Origin: Phellopilus nigrolimitatus
Taxonomy: Eukaryota > Basidiomycota > Agaricomycetes > Hymenochaetales > Hymenochaetaceae
Assembly: GCA_021029095.1 (NCBI GenBank)
Contig: JAJOHG010000625.1
Span: 1 to 10,692, forward strand
Direction: 5' to 3'
DNA length: 10,692 nucleotides
Shown: positions 1-8,052 of the stretch, piece by piece
How positions within the stretch are numbered: the stretch's first letter is position 1
Layout: each line of letters opens with the position of its first letter
Position numbers and translations under genes: made by a program
The notes under the pieces: model-generated
The model's input: only the letters and a program-made list of their open reading frames with translations
What the model was told of the DNA's origin: nothing
Databases searched by the model: none

Positions 1-256
1 GCGAAAGCTGCGCCGAAGAAATTACATGTATAATGTGACAGACGCGTCGAAACAGTCCAGAAAGTCTATTATTTGAACATCCAGCACACTAAAAGTACCA
101 ATACACTGTACGATATTAGGATCAGTCTATACGCTACTTGAAATAACCAATACACAGCAATAGTGATGCAATGATGCGGGCGCGAATGACATGAAAGAGT
201 GACAAATAACTAAAGGGGGGCGAAAGACAAGAGAAATTTTATACTAATCCAGGTAA
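1..256. other. 3' flank of the Arf-GEF gene, no gene seen
   Basis: No reading frame here resembles a known protein on either strand. The part next to position 257 is presumably the 3' untranslated region and polyadenylation zone of the minus-strand Arf-GEF gene; on that strand an A/T-rich stretch with TATAAAATTT follows the stop codon. A 10-mer, ACCAATACAC, occurs at 97-106 and again at 146-155. I cannot tell whether the first bases belong to another gene's untranslated region. Confidence 0.5.
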
Positions 257-3200
257 TTAGACGTCGGAAATAACATCGTCTCCAGGCAGTTTGGTATCAT
301 TGTAGTCAGTTTCTGTCCGCATGTTATGACGCCGCCTCTCTTTGTCGTGCCGCGAAGCCCTCAAGCCTATAGGAACCCTGACCAAAGAGACTCGCCGTCC
401 AGCTCGCGTCTTGTCCCATTCCTCCGCCTGTTCTTCCGTGATCTCTTGGTCCACATTTTCCAGCCCGGAGCGATGAGTTTCCTCGAAGGAGGGATTTCCG
501 TCAAGGCTCCTACTCGAGACAAGTGTAGGGGACGATGATAAAGAGGGGCGAGCAGAAATCTTGTCCAAAATCGTGGGCGGGAAGAAACCCGTCTTAATCG
601 AGTCCGGACCTATTTCGCATGATGGAGTAGGGAGAGGAGAGCTACTTTCGAAGCTCTGCTTCGTTTTGCTCTGAGGACTTGCAGGAAGGCGAACGTTGAG
701 GGGCCAATCCGAACCAAAATCGAGGGCAGAATGGAAGGATTCGCATATTGACGATCCCGGACGACTGTCTGTCATGTCACTATGCGGCAAGGACTGGCTG
801 CGAAGGTCGTCTTCGTGCACAGATAGTGTCATCTTTGGAATATGACTATTGGTTTTGCGCACATGATCTTCGGCTTCCAATACATCTTTTCGACTGCGTC
901 GTCGCTCTCGGTCCTCCGATGCCAGGTCTGCCGCAAGCACATCGCGATAGCAGGCTGTTTTGACGACTTCAAGTCTAAGCTGCTTGATATGCCTACTCAG
1001 AGTGATCACGGACGCCTGCAGCCGGTCACGGGTTGTCCGTTGAAAGGGTGTCAGAACCGCAAGGTTGCGTACAACACGTATATCGGAGTCAAGCTGTGCC
1101 CGAGTAATCTTTATCTTCATTTCGAATTCGTGAATTTTTGATGACACGATCCTTGAACGAGATTGGGTTTTCGAAGTTTCGTCAGGAGACGACAAGTGCA
1201 CGCGCAAATTGATCGCATCGCCATTCGGAGCCTGCCTCGACGGTACAGACATATTTTTGTCTTCGTCTTTATATACCACGTCCGAAGCACTTCCATTGAG
1301 GTCAGAGGGTATTCTCATGGCATCAAGAGTATATGAACCAGCATCCATCCTGGCTTCCTCCGTCGCGCTAACGGGACGCATCCTTATACCCGCAGTCTTG
1401 AATGCACTTGTATAATTTATATGAGCAATCCATTCATTCCGCTGTATCTCGCTTTCTGCTTGCAGAAGAATTTGACGGCCGGTGGCCATAACGAGACGGA
1501 CCACGTTCCCGTGCTACACAGGCCGAAATATGGTATTAGACAGGAAGATCTTTGGGACGGATGACACATACTTTGGCATAGGAGGAATCATACACTGCAA
1601 TCGCATCTTTGACAGATACATGTTCGTCCGGCCTAAGAAACGAAAATTGCGCTGAAAAAATCTTGTTTTCCGACGAATGCGATTGCGCAATAAGATCCAA
1701 CGCCATAGCGGAATCGCGGAAGAAGAGTAGTTGAGATCCTGTTAAGATGACGCTCCATTCTCTCCATTTTCTGCTTGATGCCCTTTTGCCCCCATCCGAT
1801 ACATCATCTGCCATTCATCTTCAGTTATGTATGCCTCAGTAAAGTTATACGACCAACCTTTACGATTCAGTAATCCGACTTTCGTAACCCTCAGTGTGGA
1901 AAGTTCTGACAAGCTGCTTTCTGGTTCCGAGACGGTTTGACCGGCAAAGCTAGTGATCATGGGTCCGGGAGCCCCACTGACGTTCATCGAAAAGAATGGT
2001 AAGGTCGACATCCTTTTGGCATCCATAGTATCGACCTCAATGACATCCGCTCGCGCGAAAGATCGACGAAGCTCGCCTTCGTTCCATGATCCCGCGGTAC
2101 CCTGATAAGAGTACGGGTTACGAAGTGGTATATGACTTTCGACTTCTATCCGAAGAGGTCCAAGCAGGTTCTAAGTGACAGCATAGTCATCAACACCTGA
2201 AATACATGACTTCTGCAACGGTACATACCCGTGTTATCAAATAATATGGGTCAATCTTATTCGACTTGCCCAGCATAGACAGCCCTGAACCGCTTGCAGT
2301 GGGTGTCGCCTGACCACTAGAGGAAGATTGCGTTCTACCGTCCTGAAACAAGCCGCGTTGACCATTGACATCGACAGGATCCTCAATAAATATGAAGGGA
2401 GCAAAAACAGTATTATCGTAGAAGTACTGGTTATATTCACTTCATTAGCATACGTTTCAAGAGGAAACAGTATAACTCACATCAAGAACCTCCGCGGAGA
2501 CACCCACGAGCTTGGTGTTTTTGATATAATCTGGCTTGCTCATCTTGCGTTTGTTTGATTTATTGAAGGCATCGGTGTGTAGCATGATCAAGCTGAACGC
2601 CAAAATATAAGGATGGTCTATAAAGCAGTTGACTCAATTGTGTCGGGAATGCGCGAACCCGTTATCAGCGTACCTTCGGACATAAATAGACCAGGGTTGC
2701 ATTTCGTGTAGCTTGCTGCAAATGCTTCCATGACACGATCTATCTGCTGCGTCTCCTTTGGCAGTCCTACGTCCATAAGCAACTTCCGGAGAGCAATATC
2801 AAGCGGATCATTCGTGAAGTCGAAACGGTCAATATATACTTGTAATGCTTGGCTGTAAAAAGGGTCTCCGCTGCAAATTTGTTTAGTCACGTAGACAACT
2901 GCAGTCGATTATCGAAACGACTGACTTTCCAGCAAGAACATTGGCGATTTCAGCCTTGCTGACAGCTTCTTCAAGTCTTCCCAGAAAGATATCCGGAGAC
3001 TCCTCGTTCGCTCGGGGTTTCGGTATATCCACATTTGTTTTCGAAAGGGAGCTTCTTGGCAATGTCGCAGAATGGCGCGGGGAAGACGAAAGTGGCATGG
3101 CATCGGTGATGTTGGTAGAGACCGTCGGCGAAGATATAGGACTGGAAGGAGATGAGGGATTAAAAAATCCCATGGACAGACGGTGCAGAAGATTTGGAGG

Positions 3201-4484
3201 ATTGGTTATTGAGCGAGGCCGACTCCTCCCATCCACAGGAGGAAATCTAGAAATGGTTGGTGATGTTATGAATGAGGTAGGAACAGGTCGATGGGACTGA
3301 GCAGAAGAGCCACTACCAGCAGCTGGCGAATCCGGAGGCCTGTCTCCTCCGGAATTGCGAGGTCTTTGCGGAGAACGGTCGGGTATAGGAGGAGCATCGA
3401 TAATAAAATTAGAGTCAAGTGGAGAATGATGACTTGAGGAAGCACTGCGTTCAGAGTGCCTTCTCCTGAGTCCTTTAGACGATCGGAAAGTCGGGGAATG
3501 GGGACTAGGTCTAGGGGATTTCTGCAAGTCTCTTTCAGGAAATAAAGGAGATACAGCTTGAAATGTCGGCAGCAAGGGCACGGGCGACGCTTGGGCGCTC
3601 GGATGTACGGCATTCTGAGCATCCGGATCTTTGAGCGACTGAACCCTTCGACGGCTCCAGAATGATGCTCTTCTCATTAAAGACTTCGGTTCGTGACTCG
3701 TAGTCGATGGGCCTGGTACCACCCGCATCCCGGCACCCGATTCTATACCCACCTCGTCGCTCTTCGGAGCCAATAGCGTCGCGCTCTTTTTCCTGCTGCG
3801 CGATGTATCGCCCATGCCGCTCGTGTTAGTGTGCCCTTCGCTACGCGCGCGTGAGAAACTCTTGACTCGACGGATCTCCAGGCTAGACTCCCGACGAGTC
3901 GGCCGCGGTGCAGTGCTCGGCCTGGCAGACGAAGACAAGGACATCCTCGGCGAGGACGCAGCTAGAGGCATAACAAGTGGTAAGCCTATACCAAGCCCTG
4001 CTTGAGCGAGCGAGCGCGCAGACTGTGACTGTGGAGGCATGAGAGTCGAAGATGATGAGCCAGAAGGGCCCGCGCCTTGGGCATTAGTATCGGTACCTGA
4101 GAGAAAGCGGCTGCTGCTACTACTACTCTGCCGCGTATACGGAGGCTCAAGGATGTTCTCGTAGTGGGGAACTGCAGGGAGCTCCTTGTCAACGTTAAAG
4201 CTGCTCGCCTGAGATATTCGTCCATCTTCCTCAGCATGCATATGCACGGGCGGCGCGTGTGGATCCTCAGATGCTGTCGAGACCATGGCCGGTCCCGCTC
4301 TACGTCTCCAGAGTGGCAGTGAGAAAAAGTGCGTCGTCGTCTGCGTAGTAGTTGTCACGGTCGTTGTCATCAAGTCCGCGAAATAGGCGGCATCGGAGTA
4401 GGCTGGCGGACGGAGCGGGTCCTCTGCGCTCTGCGTGTCCACTGTCTTCTCCTCCGACGGAGGAAACGTTATTCTTCCGACCAT
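257..4484 (-). CDS. Sec7 and PH domain Arf guanine-nucleotide exchange factor (Syt1-like), 7 exons
   Basis: Predicted to load GTP on Arf-family GTPases during Golgi/endosomal or plasma-membrane traffic. Exons on the minus strand: 4484-2926, 2870-2674, 2617-2481, 2426-2229, 2170-1858, 1807-1572, 1513-257 (3897 nt, 1298 aa), all with GT-AG introns of 50-58 nt. Residues 1 to about 490 are Ser/Pro/Thr/Arg-rich and look disordered; they include a Thr-rich segment (40-51) followed by HFFSLPLWRRR (52-62). The Sec7 domain spans about 495-698. Its catalytic 'glutamic finger' is probably Glu559 in LPKETQQIDR, and the second Sec7 signature is LIMLHTDAFNKSNKRKM near 595-611. A PH domain (about 789-915) starts at TLRVTKVGLLNRK and contains KWREWSVILTGSQLLFFRD; it should bind membrane phosphoinositides. 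A charged coiled coil follows (about 1006-1083), then a disordered tail. The ATG at 4484 is chosen because the conserved N-terminal motif lies just behind it. Sec7+PH order fits the fungal Syt1 type; the exact orthologue is inferred. The next gene upstream on this strand is NOP7, 298 bp away. Confidence 0.92.
4111..4129 (-). repeat. Trinucleotide repeat coding for a serine run
   Basis: On the minus strand AGT and AGC triplets alternate and encode a run of six serines near residues 119-125 of the Arf-GEF. Such runs in disordered regions commonly vary in length between strains. It has no visible role of its own. Confidence 0.75.
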
Positions 4485-4782
4485 CGCCTCACAGCGGGTC
4501 GTTAAAGCGAGAAATCGCTCTTGCTTCCAGCTTGGTCACCGATAATAATACGTACGCAGTTGGACACGGTCAGTTGTGGGTGGAGTACAAATTGGTTTCT
4601 ACAGCAGCCGTGTCAAAAATAATCATGTCTGGGTCAATTACATAATACGTGGTCATTTTATCAGAAAATAACAAAGTGAAGAGCAAATTTGTGAGATCAA
4701 GATTATACAAATATACTATCCGGATACGACAGGACCTACTCAGACAAGATCAGATGCGAAGGGAAAAGAAATAGACAGAACG
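4485..4782 (-). promoter_or_regulatory. Intergenic region: NOP7 3' end and Arf-GEF promoter
   Basis: Both flanking genes are on the minus strand, so these 298 bp must hold the 3' untranslated region of NOP7 (about 4600-4782, A/T-rich with several TATA- and AATAA-like stretches) and the promoter and leader of the Arf-GEF gene (toward 4485). No element is clear enough to name. Confidence 0.5.
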
Positions 4783-6898
4783 CTATGATTTCTGCAGTTT
4801 CTTTTTCTCCTTCTTCAGTATTTGTTTCTTCTGCTCAAGCTGAGCGCGCTGTAAAATCACAACCAAGAGTCAGCATTGCCGACGATAATAGTCATAAGCA
4901 CGAGAAAATCCTACCTCTGTTGTACGCTTGTTTTCGCTGTATTTCATCTTCTCGTACAGCTTTTTCTGTTTCCGGCTCATCATCATCTTGTTCATATCTA
5001 GCTCGCTATCCACCTTCGAGCCCCCTAAGGCCGCCGCATCTTCTGCTTTCTTCTTTGCCGCCTTGTTGACATTCTTTTCGAAAACCCCAAAATCGACACC
5101 TTGCACCTCAGCCTCCAATTCAGCTGCGCGGAGTTGCTCAGGGTCCGCCGCCGCACGCGCGACAGCGGCATCAAGTGTAGCCTTGCCGCTTGCTTTCTCG
5201 CCAACGCTCTCCACGACATCCTCAGCATCCAAATCCTGCACAGACTCGTCCTCATCTTCACTTTTCGACACCTCCATAGCATCCTGTGCAGCCTGCGTTG
5301 GGTCGTACGCGCCAGCCTCCTCGCCGAATGGACTGAAATGCGGTGGCAAGGTCCTACCTTGCAGATATGGGTCCTCCGGCAGGATCCTCCCCGCGTTTAC
5401 GCAGTCGACAACCCATTGAGGCTGAACGTATTTCCGCTTCCTCCTCCGCTCTTTCTCCTGCACCGACTCGTTTGCACTCTCGATCACCGGTCTGTCGATG
5501 ATGACATGCGTAATCGACTCGTCAGCGTCGTCAAAAGGAGAACCAGAACCCGAGGTCGCAGGCCAGCCCAGCCGCCCACCAAAGGATCGGACAATGAATT
5601 CAAAGAGCGGTCGAGGTGTTTCACGAGAGAGAAAGAAAGTGTAAGCAGCGAACAACTTCGTTGCGGTCGATTGGGGGAGTGTCGAAAGAGTCTGTAGGGT
5701 CGTTAGAGAAGCAGCCTCTTCTGGATTTGTTTTTGAAGGTTGGGGGACGAAATCACCATCGGCAATTGCATCGACGACATCCTCTGTCACCAAAGGCATG
5801 CTTGTCTCATCGCCTAATGGTGCCTCCATTGTGATGGTTTTAATAGTTTGGCGAACGTCCTTGCCTAAAACGCGCTTTCCCTCAACCTCAACTTCCTTGG
5901 ACCCGTTTTCAGTGGCTGTCGGTCGACGATCTGCCTCTTGCAGGCTGAATGCGCCGACTCCTGCTCCTGCGGCGTCTTTGTCTGCATCGAGGGGCGGCGG
6001 ATAGACTAGACCCGCGTCTGTATAGAGCTTAAAGAAAACGAACCCGAGCAGTGTCTGGTAGAGCTCCAGGAACGTCAACATGACTCGCACATCGACGTCA
6101 GTTGGGATCTGCAGGTTGAAAGTCAAAACGCATACAGCATAATTAAAAGGGCGAAGACACTCACACTTTGCGTGAACTGATATGGGACAAGCCAGGTAAT
6201 GTTTTGGTCCATTACATCCGCCTGAAAGTAAACTCCTTTGATTGACAAAAATACCTTCCGAAGCCCACGAGTGTGCATAACATACAACTGCCATTCGGCG
6301 GACAGGCGAGCGCAGTTTTCGATGAGGGAGGGAGGGAGCTGCGATGCCGAGGGTAAAGAAGCGAAAAGAGATACAAGACAGAGAGCGTCATCTATGTCAC
6401 GAAGAGCGTCTATGAAAGTTGGGTATCTAAGAGCATAAAGTCTGAGCAACTCGAAGTCGATAATAAAATCTGACCGACTTGCCTTTCTTTTATAATGTGG
6501 TCGAGCTGATAAACGGGCTTGTTGTCCTCTAAACTCTTAGCACTGCTCCATTCTCCGCGTCCGAGAGCCCTAGCAAGCTTTTTGGCAAAAGCCTTGTGTT
6601 CCCGCAGCTTCCGTAAAACAGGCTCATGCGCCAGGTACGCGATGTCCTTCGCATAGTAAAACGATGTGGGTGCAGAGGACCCTTTGTTCGCCTTTTTCCT
6701 GTTTTTCGGCTCCCTAGGGAATATGCCTATGATCTCAAGTCAACAACGAGTGAATGCAAATTAGAAAAGATTCTGACCTTTGAGAATACAAAGTCTGCGG
6801 AAGTCCGCAAGGGAGCATTGTAGCTTTTTTATCGCCGACGAGCGAGTAACGTATGCTTTGGCCGCACCTGCCTTCCCTCTCTGCTTGATTCTGCCCAT
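4783..6898 (-). CDS. NOP7: Pescadillo homologue (NOP7), 60S ribosome biogenesis factor, 5 exons
   Basis: Nucleolar assembly factor; in the known family it forms the Nop7-Erb1-Ytm1 (PeBoW) complex needed to process the 27S pre-rRNA and mature the large subunit. Exons on the minus strand: 6898-6778, 6726-6483, 6426-6165, 6108-4915, 4848-4783 (1887 nt, 628 aa, usual length for the family). The N-terminal pescadillo domain runs from residue 1 to about 260, with [11 protein letters not shown] at the start, then [39 protein letters not shown] and [11 protein letters not shown] single BRCT domain lies at about 360-460 ([20 protein letters not shown] through [20 protein letters not shown]). Then come an acidic stretch ([17 protein letters not shown]) and a lysine-rich coiled C-terminus ending [10 protein letters not shown]. 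Intron 2 (6482-6427) starts with GC, and its 3' end offers two in-frame acceptors. The start is fixed by the strongly conserved first residues. It is divergent from SMD2 across 202 bp. Confidence 0.97.
6427..6482 (-). other. GC-AG intron in NOP7 (intron 2) with tandem acceptors
   Basis: The donor reads AAAG|GCAAGT, the classical GC-AG donor context. Only this splice, with acceptor CTCTTAG, gives the conserved sequence HIIKERYPTF. No nearby GT donor preserves the phase. A second AG 15 nt upstream (CTCAG, minus strand, ending at 6442) would add the five residues LYALR without a frameshift. Retention of the intron leads to a TAG stop. Confidence 0.88.
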
Positions 6899-7100
6899 GA
6901 TTTATGAAATACAGTAGAGAGACAAGTGAGTTCTGGAGGTAGTCGAGAAGCAGAATCAAAACCGACGAGAAATTAGAGCATGTTTCCCACGCTCCAAACA
7001 GCCGTGCAGAATGCATGCAGAACGTCGGAGTCGATCAGCTCGGGCCTTCTCATCCTCCTCGATCTACTTGAACGATCGCGGCATAAAATAGCCTGAAGCA
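6899..7100. promoter_or_regulatory. Bidirectional promoter between NOP7 and SMD2
   Basis: The start codons of NOP7 (minus, 6898) and SMD2 (plus, 7101) face away from each other with only 202 bp between them, so both promoters and both leaders must lie here. I see no convincing TATA box placed for either gene; TAAAAT at about 7084-7089 is too close to the SMD2 start codon. A CGATC/GATCG-rich patch occurs at about 7032-7080. Coordinate expression of the two genes is an inference. Confidence 0.7.
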
Positions 7101-7708
7101 ATGAGGTACGGTGCAGCCTATCTCTTTTTTCATCTTTCGCAGAACGCTAACTTTTCTATTGCAGTCAATACGCACATGTTCCCAAATCTGAGCTCGACGA
7201 GGCGCAGCTGCGACAGCTTGAGGAGCACGAGATCTCACAAGGGCCGTTGTCGGTACTACAGCAGGCAGTCAGGAATCACACCCAAATCCTCATCTCCCTT
7301 CGGAACAACAAAAAGCTGCTGGCTCGCGTCAAGGCGTTCGATAGACATTCGAACATGGTGCGTGGTCGCAACGCTTTCGGAGGAGTACATTCATGAAACG
7401 ATTTTTTGCAGGTACTTGAAAACGTGAAAGAGGCAGGCATTTTTTAAAATAAAATTTTGTGTCCTAACCTAACTCAGCTGCTGCAGATGTGGACAGAGGT
7501 ACCAAAAGGCAAAAACAAGAAGCCAGTGAACAAGGATCGGTTCATTAGCAAGATGTTCTTACGGTATGTCCTTTACTATTTCCGAGTTTCATCCGGTTCT
7601 CATATCTTTTCAGAGGTGACTCCGTGATCTTGAGTGAGTACTGTATTGATCCTGAAGCATGGCGATGTAGAATTGACACATTCTATAGTCTTACGGAACC
7701 AGGCATAG
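7101..7708 (+). CDS. SMD2: Small nuclear ribonucleoprotein SmD2, 6 exons
   Basis: Core Sm-ring subunit that binds the Sm site of U1, U2, U4 and U5 snRNAs in the spliceosome. Exons: 7101-7105, 7165-7357, 7412-7432, 7487-7563, 7614-7633, 7689-7708 (336 nt, 111 aa, normal for SmD2). The protein begins [19 protein letters not shown]. The Sm1 motif covers about 34-75 ([20 protein letters not shown], then [18 protein letters not shown] and VLENVKEMWTEVPK). The D2-type basic linker [12 protein letters not shown] comes next, and Sm2 is at about 92-109 ([18 protein letters not shown]), ending NQA. The coding part of exon 1 is only ATGAG, and exons 3, 5 and 6 are 20-21 nt, so half of this short gene is intron. 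Intron 3 (7433-7486) starts with GC. The C-terminal ILRNQA differs slightly from the VLRNP I expect for the family. Its promoter is shared with NOP7; the next gene starts 344 bp downstream in the same direction. Confidence 0.97.
7433..7486 (+). other. GC-AG intron in SMD2 (intron 3)
   Basis: The donor reads AAAGAG|GCAGGC and the acceptor GCTGCAG|ATG. This splice joins VLENVKE to MWTEVPK, the conserved SmD2 sequence. The only GT option nearby (7424-7425, in AACGTGAAAG) would remove the conserved residues VKE. Two overlapping CTAAC branch-point-like motifs lie at about 7463-7472. Retention gives a TAA stop at 7445-7447. Confidence 0.88.
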
Positions 7709-8052
7709 AACTTTTTGGTCGATTTTTGAACTTTGTACATCGTGCCTTGCTGGCCGCTGTTGTTATATTATCCCTTGTGCATTTACGATAATCCAAGCAC
7801 TGAGCTGAAATTTCGAGTGCGACATTTTGAGCAGATGCAAGTGTCGGTACTTCTACTAATACTAATGAGAGGGAGAAGGACGGCCCGGATTTCTGAGATC
7901 GACGGGAGCAGCGGACCGCCAGCTCCGCTCCTTGCTTTAGTTCTGCATACAAGTACGACGACCATGGTCACCGGAGAAATGGCATCGCTAGTGTTCTCGT
8001 TTTCCTTCCTCTTTCCTCTCCCTGTCCCATTCGACTTGACTCGATCAACAAA
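7709..8052 (+). promoter_or_regulatory. SMD2 3' region and promoter of the oxidoreductase gene
   Basis: No protein-coding gene is supported here. The first part is A/T-rich (TTTTTGG, GTTATATTATCC) and suits the SMD2 3' end. Before the next start codon lies a nearly pure pyrimidine tract at about 8000-8028 (TTTTCCTTCCTCTTTCC then TCTCCCTGTCCC), typical of the transcription-start zone of fungal genes. The start codon context is ATCAACAAAATGG, a good fungal initiation context. Confidence 0.6.

Noticed and set aside
97..155. Repeated 10-mer ACCAATACAC in the 3' flank
   Set aside because: Only two copies 49 bp apart in A/T-rich sequence, with no further structure; may be chance.
2941..3300. A 119-codon plus-strand open frame
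   Set aside because: It is antisense to the disordered N-terminal exon of the Arf-GEF and has no recognisable features; biased codon composition on the opposite strand explains it.
257..4484. Reading the Arf-GEF region as several separate small genes
   Set aside because: Each piece is a consecutive part of one Sec7-PH protein, and all six introns restore the frame at consensus GT-AG sites.
5101..5697. A 198-codon open frame on the plus strand, and another of 163 codons at 4928-5419
   Set aside because: Both lie antisense to the large NOP7 exon 4, whose protein is clearly pescadillo. The antisense translations are compositionally odd and resemble nothing I know.
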